The notes under the pieces were generated by a model. That model was not told the DNA's origin. It ran no database searches and saw only the letters and a list, made by a program, of their open reading frames with translations. Shown piece after piece: positions 26,571-35,237 of a stretch of 64,000 nucleotides of DNA. The position numbers were made by a program, and so were the translations under genes. The DNA comes from Pedobacter cryoconitis (GTDB lineage: Bacteria > Bacteroidota > Bacteroidia > Sphingobacteriales > Sphingobacteriaceae), in NCBI RefSeq assembly GCF_001590605.1, contig NZ_CP014504.1, positions 5,828,001-5,892,000 of the forward strand, given 5' to 3'. The stretch's first letter is position 1; each line of letters begins with the position of its first letter.

Positions 26571-27395
26571 ATGAAGAAGAATTTACTAAAGACTTTAATG
26601 TTGACTGGATTGATGGGAGTGGCTTGTTTAACGGCTGCTGCGCAATCCAATGATAATGTGGATACAACAGTGGTACAGACTGCTAAAACTTCTGTAAAGA
26701 GCCGGAAATACAATTTGCAGATGTCTTTTGGACGTAATGAGGATAGTGTTAAGAATGTTTCTGCTCCTAAGGGGCAGTTTGGCTACGCACTTACTTTTAC
26801 GAGGCTGGATATTGGTTTTTCAAGATTGATTGATAATGGAAGTTTTAAGCTTTCTCCTAAAAATGATTTTCTGGATTACAGGGGGATCAAAACGAGTACG
26901 ATATCTTTTGATTTGGCGTACTTTGGGTATCGCTTCAATCCTAATTTCAGAATTTATGCAGCGGCAGGGTTTGATTGGACTTTGATAAGGTTGGAAAAGA
27001 ATATTACGATTCAGAAGAATACGCCGGATCTTACTTATGTGGAGGAATCGATTGATTTTAGTAAGAATAGATTTTCGAGTAGTTATGTGCATATTCCACT
27101 GAATTTTGAGTTCAGAACAAACGAAAATCAAAGGGGAAAAAGATTTTATTTTGTTGTTGGGCCTGAGGTGAGCTTTTTACTGAATGGAAAGGTTAAGCAG
27201 ATTAGTGAGGAGCGTGGTAAGCAGAAGTTCAGGAATGATTATGATTTTCAAAAGGTTCGTTTAGGCGGTACGTTGAGAGTAGGATATTCGGGGATTGGTT
27301 TGTTTACTAAGTATTATTTCAATGATATGTTTGATACTGAGGCACAGAAGGGGCTTAAGAATTTAGCTTTCGGTATTACCTTCGGGATTCATTAG
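26571..27395 (+). CDS. Outer-membrane beta-barrel protein (PorT-like)
   Basis: 274 residues. A signal peptide of about 24 residues ends in TAAAQS. The remainder is rich in alternating beta strands with aromatic ends (YALTFTRLDIGFSRL, ISFDLAYFGYRFNPNFRIYAAAGFDW, IGLFTKYYFNDMF) and finishes with AFGITFGIH, typical of small 8- to 10-stranded outer-membrane barrels. No close named family is recognised. It stands alone between the repeat array and the ABC ATPase. Confidence 0.75.
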   Translation: MKKNLLKTLMLTGLMGVACLTAAAQSNDNVDTTVVQTAKTSVKSRKYNLQMSFGRNEDSVKNVSAPKGQFGYALTFTRLDIGFSRLIDNGSFKLSPKNDFLDYRGIKTSTISFDLAYFGYRFNPNFRIYAAAGFDWTLIRLEKNITIQKNTPDLTYVEESIDFSKNRFSSSYVHIPLNFEFRTNENQRGKRFYFVVGPEVSFLLNGKVKQISEERGKQKFRNDYDFQKVRLGGTLRVGYSGIGLFTKYYFNDMFDTEAQKGLKNLAFGITFGIH

Positions 27396-27550
27396 ACGAT
27401 ATTTGTTGGCATTATAAGCGTCAGTGAGATCACCAGACTATACTCGCTATTTCTAAATTGCGGGAGGAAACTTAGTGACCTTACTGGGGATTTTTTATGT
27501 CATACGGGATTCAATTCGGTGCTTATATTAGGTAATTTCTCTTTGAAGCG

Positions 27551-27558
27551 TATCTTTA
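27551..27558 (+). promoter_or_regulatory. Putative -7 box upstream of the ABC ATPase
   Basis: TATCTTTA ends 4 bp before the GTG start at 27563. If used, the mRNA would be nearly leaderless. Confidence 0.4.
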
Positions 27559-27562
27559 CGGT

Positions 27563-28555
27563 GTGGACGAAATTATCATCAGCGTTAGACAACTAACTAA
27601 GCAATATCAAACTGAACAGGCTTCAGGAATCAGAAATATCACTTTCGACATTAAGCGTGGAGACATCATTGCGGTGATCGGGGAGAGTGGTAGTGGAAAG
27701 TCCACTTTGTTAAAGTCCATTTTTGGTTTGCTGAAGGTTGATGAGGGGGAGGTTCTGTTGAATGGTAAGCGTGTGCTTGGGCCACATGAACAGCTTATTC
27801 CCGGACACAAGGAAATGGAGATCGTGACTCAGGATTTTTCACTGAATATTTATGCAAAGGTGTATGATAATATTGCTTCTGTGCTGTCTAATACGGATGT
27901 AAAGGGCAAGCAGGAGAAAACGGTGAGGATGATGGAGCATTTACATATTGATCATCTGAGGAATAAAAAGATAACTGAACTGAGCGGGGGTGAGCAGCAG
28001 CGTGTGGCGATTGCCAGGGCTTTGGTTACGGATACGAGTGTTTTGTTATTGGATGAGCCTTTTAGCCAGGTGGACGCATTGTTGAAGAATCAATTGCGTG
28101 CGGACATTAAGCGAATTGCTGCTGAAACAGGAGTGACAGTGATCATTGTGTCTCATGATCCTGCTGATGGATTATTTCTGGCAGATGAGTTGATCTTGAT
28201 GAAGGATGGTATGCTGATTCAAAAGGGTAGACCTGAGCATGTTTATAATCATCCAGAACATATTTATACTGCACAGTTATTGGGGAATGCGGTTGTGCTG
28301 AAGCCGGAGGACGCGATTAAGTTAGGGCTTCAGGCTAAGCAGCAGTCTGTGGTGTTTTACCCGGAGTGGGTAGAGTTAAAGGGTGGGTGGAATAGTAAAA
28401 GGTACGAGGTAAAGGATGTTTACTATAAGGGCTTTTATGAAGAATTGTTGCTGGAGAGAAATGGTGTGATCATCAGGGCCATTCAGCTGAACAGGGGAGA
28501 GCATAAAAAAAACGACCACGTTCAGGCGAACATTGGTCGTTTTTTAGAGTTTTAA
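27563..28555 (+). CDS. Orphan ABC transporter ATP-binding protein
   Basis: 330 residues from a GTG start. Walker A GESGSGKSTLL (38-48), Q-loop VTQDFSL, signature LSGGEQQRVAIARAL, Walker B LLLDEPFSQVDA, switch His VSHDPADG. A C-terminal domain of about 100 residues follows the ATPase, as in PotA/FbpC-like importers (TOBE-like), but there is no permease or binding protein next to it. The 3' coding end contains a hairpin followed by T6 (28508-28545) before the stop codon at 28553. Confidence 0.85.
   Translation: MDEIIISVRQLTKQYQTEQASGIRNITFDIKRGDIIAVIGESGSGKSTLLKSIFGLLKVDEGEVLLNGKRVLGPHEQLIPGHKEMEIVTQDFSLNIYAKVYDNIASVLSNTDVKGKQEKTVRMMEHLHIDHLRNKKITELSGGEQQRVAIARALVTDTSVLLLDEPFSQVDALLKNQLRADIKRIAAETGVTVIIVSHDPADGLFLADELILMKDGMLIQKGRPEHVYNHPEHIYTAQLLGNAVVLKPEDAIKLGLQAKQQSVVFYPEWVELKGGWNSKRYEVKDVYYKGFYEELLLERNGVIIRAIQLNRGEHKKNDHVQANIGRFLEF
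28505..28546. terminator. Bidirectional terminator inside the 3' end of the ABC gene
   Basis: An 11-bp stem (28508-28518 with 28534-28544, AAAAACGACCA / complement) has T6 after it on the plus strand and T8 on the minus strand (A-run 28505-28512). It lies upstream of the stop codon of the plus-strand gene and 20 bp past the stop of the minus-strand lipoprotein gene. Confidence 0.8.
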
Positions 28556-28564
28556 GTTATCTGA

Positions 28565-28975
28565 TTACTGAATCAGAAAAGAGTCTATTAGCGTTACTTT
28601 TACGTTTGAATCAAAAGTTGGTGCCCCAATTGCAGCGCCATTTGGTTCGCTGAAATATATATTTACAAAACCTATACCAGAGTCAATGGTGTAGGATATA
28701 CCTTTATAAGTTTGAGGAAGAGCTTCATAAACGTTTGGATCATCGATTGACATCGCTACCACGATATGCCCATTTTTATTAAAGTAAGCATCGTTTTCAG
28801 GAACTGTAATGGTTGTGAACCAAGATTTATTGTCGCTGGTTAACTTCCAGTTTGCTTTTGGAACATTAACTAAAATAGTTCTGTTTGTAGTCTGATTATT
28901 AGCGATGACTTCTTTCTTACACGAAGACAATCCAATTGCCGTAATGCTCAAGAGTAATAGTAGGTATTTTTTCAT
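28565..28975 (-). CDS. Small predicted lipoprotein, unknown function
   Basis: 136 residues from the internal ATG at 28975 (MKKYLLLLLS); an ATG 15 bases upstream is also possible. Signal peptide with lipobox GLSSCKKE. The mature domain, about 110 residues, looks beta-rich (WKLTSDNKSWFTTITVPE, GHIVVAMSID, FVNIYFSEP). No family recognised. It is the distal gene of an AT-rich group of exported proteins. Confidence 0.7.
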   Translation of the reverse strand: MKKYLLLLLSITAIGLSSCKKEVIANNQTTNRTILVNVPKANWKLTSDNKSWFTTITVPENDAYFNKNGHIVVAMSIDDPNVYEALPQTYKGISYTIDSGIGFVNIYFSEPNGAAIGAPTFDSNVKVTLIDSFLIQ

Positions 28976-29129
28976 ATTTGTGTGTTTCATATTTACCTAG
29001 CAAATATATTGCCAAATTGAAATTGTTTTTTTAATTTTATGAAATTACAATTTTAAATTTAAAAAAATTATCATTATTTAAAATTCTTAAAAAATTTGTC
29101 TTTCGTTAAAAAACTCAATAACTTAATAG

Positions 29130-30263
29130 TTAGTTATAGAAAAGAGCAAAGTCAACTTTATTTGATGGTTGAGTATTTGAAACATTATTAATTGTAATTA
29201 CTACATCCCCGCTTGATAAAAATTGATAAGTATAATTATTGTTTTCAAAGGCTCCTGGTAATACAATTTGCTCAATTGGTTGGCGAGGTAACCCTGTGAC
29301 ATTTCCATATACTATAACATTTGATAATTTTGATATACTTAAATCAGGGACTAAATCACTTAAATAAACTGAATATCCATTCCCATCTGTGTCTAAAGCC
29401 CACTGGCTTGGGGTAATAGTGAATTTTTTAGTTATCGATCTGGGTGTACTACCTCTTTCTGTTGAAGTTACTTCCGAGATTATATCGTAACCTGGTGTTC
29501 CACGTGGTGGTCTTGGAGCATTTTTATACGTAGCAATTATTCTTGTAGGTATTTCTTCATAAGGTAATTCAGTAATTTTAATATTAGTAAGCCTGAAAAT
29601 ACCATCAAATTGGAAATTTGGATCAGCTGGAGAAGGATCGTATGTAATTTTTATCGAATTCCTATCCTCTAATGGCGAGAATTTAGCCGTATAATTTCTT
29701 GATCCAATGGATTTATTTTCATCTGCAATAAGAATAGAATATCTATCTACCTTTTTCTCAACTTCATAATGAGATTCAATACACTTATTTTGAGCGTTAC
29801 TTATAATTTCTGGATTGTTATCCAATTTAAGCCATAGAACTGGAGTTAAGAAATTGGACGGTCTTGTCGTTCCTCCCATCCATACTTGATCATCTTTAAT
29901 GCCATTTAATTCTACTTTGTATGTTTTATTTGCCTTAAAAGGATATTCTACTGAAATAGTGGAATTATTATAATTAGAGTTTTTTTTTCCACTCGCATAC
30001 ATATTAATAGCTGCAATAATTGTACTGGCATCACTAATCCATGTATTTCCCACAGTTCTAATATTATAACCATTCAAAGGCGTTGGATTCGGACCAAATC
30101 TATTATACAGACCACAACCAGAATTATCAAAATAATGAGGATTAGGATGACTACCGTATTTCGTAGCATCCTTAAAGTTTATTGTTATTGTTTGGGCTTT
30201 CGTAGTACAAAGAAAGCATAGTAGAAAACAAGTTATTATAAGGGCTTTTGATATTTTCATCAT
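29130..30263 (-). CDS. Secreted protein of unknown function
   Basis: 377 residues. The signal peptide ends in TTKAQT (about residue 24). The mature part begins ITINFKDATKYGSHPNPHYFDNSG and is rich in Asn, Ser, Thr and Tyr with many predicted strands (NIKITELPY, YTYQFLSSGDVVITINNVS). It looks like a surface or secreted beta-sandwich protein. No domain recognised. Strongly AT-rich, like its neighbours. The upstream lipoprotein gene ends one base before its ATG, so the two form an operon. Confidence 0.7.
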   Translation of the reverse strand: MMKISKALIITCFLLCFLCTTKAQTITINFKDATKYGSHPNPHYFDNSGCGLYNRFGPNPTPLNGYNIRTVGNTWISDASTIIAAINMYASGKKNSNYNNSTISVEYPFKANKTYKVELNGIKDDQVWMGGTTRPSNFLTPVLWLKLDNNPEIISNAQNKCIESHYEVEKKVDRYSILIADENKSIGSRNYTAKFSPLEDRNSIKITYDPSPADPNFQFDGIFRLTNIKITELPYEEIPTRIIATYKNAPRPPRGTPGYDIISEVTSTERGSTPRSITKKFTITPSQWALDTDGNGYSVYLSDLVPDLSISKLSNVIVYGNVTGLPRQPIEQIVLPGAFENNNYTYQFLSSGDVVITINNVSNTQPSNKVDFALFYN

Positions 30264-30264
30264 A

Positions 30265-30696
30265 TTAATCTTTCTGGAAATAGTATTTTGTTATTCTTTG
30301 TTGACTTGAAGTAGAATCAGAGCTTTCCAATACAAACGAAATATTGTCTTTTTTTATTAGCTTAAGCATAATTACTGAATCGTAAACAGCGTATTTAATA
30401 TAATTTTCATTCTTAATATTAACTATGCTATAACTAACAACTTTATCTTTTATCCTAAATCCTTTTTTATCGAAACTAAGATCGTCGGTATATCCTTTGA
30501 TTGCTTTTACACTGTCAATAAATAATTTCCCGTTTTTGTCGGTTAGAATATTAACTGTTTGATTTAGCGACCAATTTCCTGCGATTTCTAAATCTTGTTT
30601 GACCGGTATGGCGGTAGTTGGAGAAATAGTTTTTTTGCACGAACATATTATAATCATGAAAATTACTATTGATAATGTTTTTGTTTTTTCTTTCAT
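30265..30696 (-). CDS. Lipocalin-like predicted lipoprotein
   Basis: 143 residues from the ATG at 30696 (MKEKTKTLSIV), chosen because it directly precedes the signal peptide; an upstream in-frame ATG would add nine residues. Lipobox IIICSCKK. The mature protein has IAGNWSLNQTVNI, then strand-like segments and a final RITKYYFQKD. This W-in-GxW pattern resembles the lipocalin-like families of Bacteroidota, but assignment is weak. It is followed after one base by the secreted protein gene. AT-rich. Confidence 0.65.
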   Translation of the reverse strand: MKEKTKTLSIVIFMIIICSCKKTISPTTAIPVKQDLEIAGNWSLNQTVNILTDKNGKLFIDSVKAIKGYTDDLSFDKKGFRIKDKVVSYSIVNIKNENYIKYAVYDSVIMLKLIKKDNISFVLESSDSTSSQQRITKYYFQKD

Positions 30697-30809
30697 TGAA
30701 GTTTTTTTTTGTAAAAATATCATTAATTAATGATAAAATATTAATTATGTTTATTTTAAAGTTCTTTTTTATTGAAATACATTATCTGATTTCTTAATTA
30801 TTAATTTAA

Positions 30810-31304
30810 GCTGATGCAATAGCGCACTGGGAAGCTAAAACCAAGTTAACTTTTACAGTGCGTACCAACCAGGCAAATTATATCAGGTTTGTAGTTGGTT
30901 TTGGTTGTTCTTTATCTTTGGGAATGATTGGAGGAGCTCAGAAATTAAATTTGTCATCGAGCTGTTCGGCTGGTAATGCTATACATGAGATAGGACATGC
31001 GCTGAGATTAATCCATGAGCAAAGCCGAACTGACCGCGATGATTATGTAATTATCAATAAGGACAATATTGAGGCGGGTTATGAGCATAATTTTGATACC
31101 TGGGCAGATAGGGGCTATACTGGTGGACAAACTGGTGCCTTTGATTTTGGATCAATTATGATGTATCCTTCTAGTGCTTTTTCTAGCAATGGTGAACCAA
31201 CGATTACAGAACTTGACGGGGCTACTTTTGGTTCACAAAGAACAGCTTTATCTGCTGGAGATCTGGCAGGATTCAAATATTTGTATCCAGGTTACGCACT
31301 GTAG
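30810..31304 (+). pseudogene. N-terminally truncated astacin-like metalloprotease (M12A)
   Basis: The frame opens after a TAA at 30807 and reads DAIAHWEAKTKLTFTVRTNQ..., which corresponds to the inside of an astacin catalytic domain. There is no ATG, signal peptide or prodomain; the only candidate start is GTG at 30858. The zinc motif is HEIGHALRLIHE (canonical HExxHxxGxxHE), so the invariant Gly at position 8 is replaced by Arg. The Met-turn SIMMYPSSAFS and the C-terminal GDLAGFKYLYPGY are present. Probably a remnant. Confidence 0.75.
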
Positions 31305-31384
31305 TTTATGTCGCTATTTAACTGTGGTCTGCCTGATAACTATAAGTACGCATGATTGTCATTGATAAACATTTTTATAACAAC

Positions 31385-31413
31385 AAGGCAGCTTTAAGAG
31401 CTGCCTTTATTAT
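31385..31413 (+). terminator. Intrinsic terminator after the astacin remnant
   Basis: AAGGCAGCT (31385-31393) pairs with AGCTGCCTT (31399-31407), 5-base loop, followed by TATTATTT. It retains terminator form although its gene is truncated. Confidence 0.65.
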
Positions 31414-31472
31414 TTCTTGGAGACTTGATAATATTTACACTATAATTGTTATCATTTAATAATTAGAGTTTT

Positions 31473-32324
31473 ATGGAAATCCAACGAAAGTCAAATCTTA
31501 GTTATCAGGAATTTATGGACGAGCATCATAATCCCGGAATTCCTGTGATTTTAACGGATGCATCCCAGGTCTGGAAGGCAAATGGTTTGTTTACGCCTGA
31601 TTGGTTTCGCGAGAATTATCCGGAGAAGGAAAGTGACGTCTTGAATAAGGAGACAGGAAAACCTTATCAAATGAAAGAGGTCATGGATCTGGCAGAACAT
31701 AGCTCTGAAGAGAAGCTTGCACCTTATCCGCTTACTTTTAATATCAGTAAGGAAATTCCTGAAATGCTGGATTTACTGCTGCCACTCAATTTGGGATACG
31801 CAAAGCCAAACTGGTTAGAGTCATCTTTATTTAAACGTGGAAACTGGGGTGGTATTATCGAACTTTTTGTTGGTGGGCCAGGTGGCAAATTTCCTTATGT
31901 ACATAAAGACTATTATCATTTGAGTGCCTGGATTAATCAGCTTTATGGAGAGAAAATGTTTACTGTTTTTCCACGCGGACAGGAGAAATTTTTATACGCC
32001 ACAGAAAAGAATCAATGGCGCTCAGAAGTAAATGTTTTTAATCCTGATTTAGAGAAACATCCGGAGTTTAAACATGCTACGCCGATTAGTTTTAAAGTAA
32101 GTGCTGGTGAAACTTTATATATCCCTTTTGGGATCTGGCATACGGCACATTCTTTATCACCTACAATTTCTGTTGCTTTTGATCAGCTGAATAGTAAAAA
32201 CTTTCCTCTGTTTATGAATGATGTCTGGAATTTTAAGAAGGAGGGAAGTAAAGTAAAGGCTGTTGCTGCTTATTTGTATGCGCTTGCCTCTGGTATGGGA
32301 TGCAGGTTAAGAGAGAATATTTAA
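31473..32324 (+). CDS. Cupin-like (JmjC-type) 2-oxoglutarate oxygenase family protein
   Basis: 283 residues. A cupin_8/JmjC-like fold is suggested by the early PGIPVILTD segment, the iron motif H-x-D (VHKDYYH, about 147-153), the long W/F-rich strands (WINQLYGEKMFTVFPRG) and the distal His (IPFGIWHTAHSL, about 232). Members hydroxylate proteins or small molecules with Fe(II) and 2-oxoglutarate; the substrate here is unknown. A C-terminal helical part is extra. Monocistronic, convergent with the ilv/leu operon. Confidence 0.8.
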   Translation: MEIQRKSNLSYQEFMDEHHNPGIPVILTDASQVWKANGLFTPDWFRENYPEKESDVLNKETGKPYQMKEVMDLAEHSSEEKLAPYPLTFNISKEIPEMLDLLLPLNLGYAKPNWLESSLFKRGNWGGIIELFVGGPGGKFPYVHKDYYHLSAWINQLYGEKMFTVFPRGQEKFLYATEKNQWRSEVNVFNPDLEKHPEFKHATPISFKVSAGETLYIPFGIWHTAHSLSPTISVAFDQLNSKNFPLFMNDVWNFKKEGSKVKAVAAYLYALASGMGCRLRENI

Positions 32325-32331
32325 AAGGAAG

Positions 32332-32381
32332 TTGAAGCTAATTTCAACTTGAAGCTAGTTTCAACTTGAAAGCTGATATCA
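32332..32381 (+). repeat. Tandem 17-bp palindromic repeats
   Basis: TTGAAGCTAATTTCAAC (32332-32348) and TTGAAGCTAGTTTCAAC (32349-32365) are adjacent and each is nearly palindromic. A third, diverged copy starts at 32366 (TTGAAAGCTGATATCAGC). They lie directly after the cupin gene. Confidence 0.7.
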
Positions 32382-32410
32382 GCTATAAAAAACTGCTGGC
32401 AATAGCACAA

Positions 32411-32448
32411 AAAAAGACCTTAGTTAATCAATTAGCTAAGGTCTTTTT
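32411..32448. terminator. Bidirectional terminator between the cupin gene and ilvA
   Basis: A 13-bp stem AAAAAGACCTTAG / complement (32411-32423 and 32436-32448) has A-rich and T-rich flanks. It lies 21 bp beyond the ilvA stop, so it ends the ilv/leu operon on the minus strand and the cupin transcript on the plus strand. Confidence 0.85.
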
Positions 32449-32468
32449 GTTGTGCAAAAGAAAGGTTA

Positions 32469-33719
32469 TTAAACCAGGTATTCAAACAAAGTCTGATCAT
32501 CATTCAGATCAATAACTTCAAACTTAAATTCTGCCATTCTCTCCTTTAATGAAGTATAGTCGGAACTTTCCTGCAATTCAATGCCAACCAATGCCGGGCC
32601 ATTCTCGCGGTTTGTCTTTTTGATGAATTCAAAGCGGGTGATGTCATCGTGAGGCCCTAATACATTATTCACAAATGATTTCAATGCCCCTGGTCTTTGT
32701 GGAAAGCGAACGATAAAATAATGCTTCAGACCTTCGAAAAGTAAAGATTTCTCTTTAATTTCCTGCATCCTCTCAATATCGTTGTTACCGCCACTTACAA
32801 TACAAACTACGGTTTTGCCGGCAATTGTATCTTTTAATTGATCGAGTGCAGCTACAGCAAGTGCTCCTGCTGGTTCCACGACAATCGCATCTTCATTGTA
32901 TAATTTTAAGATAGTCGTACAGATTTTTCCTTCAGGAATCAATAACATCTGATCCAGTAAATCACTGCAATATTTGAAATTGAGGTTGCCTACACGTTTC
33001 ACAGCTGCACCATCTACAAAACGATCAATATAATCCAGTGTAACCGGGCTACCGTTCTTTAGTGCATGATTCATGGAAGGAGCGCCTTCAGGTTCGACAC
33101 CAATCAGTTTAATCTGCGGATTTATATTTTTGAAGTAACTGCCTACACCAGAAGCCAGACCACCGCCACCAATAGGCATTACAATAATTTCAGTTTCCGG
33201 AAGATCCTGATATATTTCGATACCTACTGTTCCCTGACCTTCTATCACTTTAATGTTATCAAAAGGAGGAACAAAAACCATCTGGTGTTCAGCCGTATAA
33301 GCAAGTGCTTCCTTCATACAGTCATCAAAAGTATCACCGACAAGTACAATTTTTATATTGTCTCCACCAAACATTTCAGTCTGTTTGATTTTCTGTCTTG
33401 GGGTAATTTCGGGCATAAAAATGACCCCCTGGATACCTAATTTCTTGCAAGAATAGGCAACCCCCTGTGCGTGATTTCCTGCACTTGCACAAACCACACC
33501 GCGGCTGGTTTGTGTTTGATCCAGTGTGCTGATCATATTGTAAGCACCACGCAATTTATAGGAACGCACCACTTGCAAATCTTCTCTTTTCAGATAAATT
33601 TTAGCATTGTATTTTAGCGATAGTCCTTCATTATACTCTAGTTGAGTACGTTTAACAGTATCTGCAATACGTGCGGCCGCTGCCTCAAAATCCAGTTCTA
33701 CTTCCTTTTCCAGCTCCAT
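32469..33719 (-). CDS. ilvA: Threonine ammonia-lyase (threonine dehydratase)
   Basis: 416 residues. Forms 2-oxobutanoate from threonine, the first committed step to isoleucine. The PLP lysine is K55 in RSYKLRGAYN; the glycine-rich phosphate loop GGGGLASG and the conserved SGGNND are present. A single C-terminal ACT-like regulatory domain (about 330-416; HYFIVRFPQRPGALKSFV) suggests feedback control by isoleucine. It is the last gene of the operon, one base after leuA. Confidence 0.95.
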   Translation of the reverse strand: MELEKEVELDFEAAAARIADTVKRTQLEYNEGLSLKYNAKIYLKREDLQVVRSYKLRGAYNMISTLDQTQTSRGVVCASAGNHAQGVAYSCKKLGIQGVIFMPEITPRQKIKQTEMFGGDNIKIVLVGDTFDDCMKEALAYTAEHQMVFVPPFDNIKVIEGQGTVGIEIYQDLPETEIIVMPIGGGGLASGVGSYFKNINPQIKLIGVEPEGAPSMNHALKNGSPVTLDYIDRFVDGAAVKRVGNLNFKYCSDLLDQMLLIPEGKICTTILKLYNEDAIVVEPAGALAVAALDQLKDTIAGKTVVCIVSGGNNDIERMQEIKEKSLLFEGLKHYFIVRFPQRPGALKSFVNNVLGPHDDITRFEFIKKTNRENGPALVGIELQESSDYTSLKERMAEFKFEVIDLNDDQTLFEYLV

Positions 33720-33720
33720 G

Positions 33721-35235
33721 TTATAAGAATTTATTTAATGCGTCCAGATAAGCATCGGCTGATGCCTTAACGATATCGGTACTGAAGCCATAACCTAAAT
33801 AAGAACGCTCTTCGAAAATTACTCTCATATTTACTTTACTGGTGTCATCACTGCCACCGTGCATCGCCTGAATAGTAAATTCTTTCAACTGAATATCTTT
33901 ACCAATGATGCTTTCTATAGCTTTAATAGTCGCATTTACGGGGCCGTTACCTTCAGCTTTTGCTTCTTTTTCTATCCCTTCGTGTTCTAATTTTACAGTC
34001 GCTACTGGTAATGCTGAATCTCCGCAAACTACATGTAAAGAATTCAGTTTATAACCGTTTTTATAAGTATGTTCTTCACCATCACTCATTAATGATAATA
34101 AATCATCATCTGAGATCTCTAATTTCTGATCAGCAAGTAAAAGGAATTTCTCATATACCTGATCCAGGTTGATTTTCTCAATCACATAACCTAATCTTTC
34201 CAGGTGATGTTTTAACGCATGACGACCACTTCTGGCAGTCAGGATAATTCCAGCTGCATCGATCCCTACATCTTCAGGGTTGATGATTTCGTAGTTCTCT
34301 CTGTGTTTAAGGAAACCATCCTGGTGGATACCTGAGCTATGCGCAAAGGCATTCTGTCCGATAATTGCCTTGTTCGGCTGTACCGGCATTCTCATCATCC
34401 GGCTCACTTTAGCACTGATCTCACTGAAATGTTTAGTGTTGATATTGGTTTTCAGGTTCAGGGCATGGTGTGTTTTTAAAACCATAGCCACTTCTTCCAA
34501 TGCAGTATTACCGGCACGTTCTCCAATACCATTGATCGTACATTCTATCTGGCGTGCGCCATTGATTACACCGGCCAAAGTATTCGCAGTTGCCAGACCT
34601 AAATCATTATGACAATGCACAGAGATAATGGCCTGATCTATATTTTGAACATTTTGTTTCAGGTAAAGGATTTTTGAACCATATTGTTCCGGCAGGCAAT
34701 AGCCGTTGGTATCAGGAATATTTACCACGGTTGCACCTGCTGCAATTACAGCCTCAATCATTTGGGCCAGGAATGCATTATCTGCACGGCCGGCATCCTC
34801 CGCAAAAAACTCGATATCTTCTACAAACTGTTTGGCATATTTTACAGCTTCTACGGCACGTTGCAGAATTTCTTCGCGTGTACTGTTGAATTTGTATTTA
34901 ATGTGCATATCAGAAGATCCTATTCCAGTATGTATCCTTGGTCGTTTAGCATATTGTAAAGCAGCAACGGCCGAATCAATATCCTTTCTGTTTGCTCTGG
35001 TCAGTGCACAAATAATTGGCTCTCTTACGGCTTTGGATAATTCAACTACACTCTGAAAATCGCCAGGACTGGAGATTGGGAAACCAGCTTCAATCACGTC
35101 TACGCCGAGCGCCTCCAGTGCCAATGCAATTTCTATTTTTTCTGGTGTAGAAAGCTGGCAGCCTGGAACTTGTTCTCCATCACGAAGGGTCGTGTCAAAT
35201 ACGTAAACTCTATTAGGATCGTGTAGCATAGTCAT
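33721..35235 (-). CDS. leuA: 2-isopropylmalate synthase
   Basis: 504 residues. Condenses acetyl-CoA with 2-oxoisovalerate, the first step of leucine synthesis. Catalytic TIM barrel with DTTLRDGEQVPG (15-26), the metal-site HCHNDLGLATANTLAG and GIGERAGNTALEEV. The C-terminal LeuA dimer/allosteric domain (about 365-504) is present, so feedback inhibition by leucine is expected. Two close ATGs (35235 and 35229) are both possible. It follows leuB by 2 bp. Confidence 0.96.
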   Translation of the reverse strand: MTMLHDPNRVYVFDTTLRDGEQVPGCQLSTPEKIEIALALEALGVDVIEAGFPISSPGDFQSVVELSKAVREPIICALTRANRKDIDSAVAALQYAKRPRIHTGIGSSDMHIKYKFNSTREEILQRAVEAVKYAKQFVEDIEFFAEDAGRADNAFLAQMIEAVIAAGATVVNIPDTNGYCLPEQYGSKILYLKQNVQNIDQAIISVHCHNDLGLATANTLAGVINGARQIECTINGIGERAGNTALEEVAMVLKTHHALNLKTNINTKHFSEISAKVSRMMRMPVQPNKAIIGQNAFAHSSGIHQDGFLKHRENYEIINPEDVGIDAAGIILTARSGRHALKHHLERLGYVIEKINLDQVYEKFLLLADQKLEISDDDLLSLMSDGEEHTYKNGYKLNSLHVVCGDSALPVATVKLEHEGIEKEAKAEGNGPVNATIKAIESIIGKDIQLKEFTIQAMHGGSDDTSKVNMRVIFEERSYLGYGFSTDIVKASADAYLDALNKFL

Positions 35236-35237
35236 GG

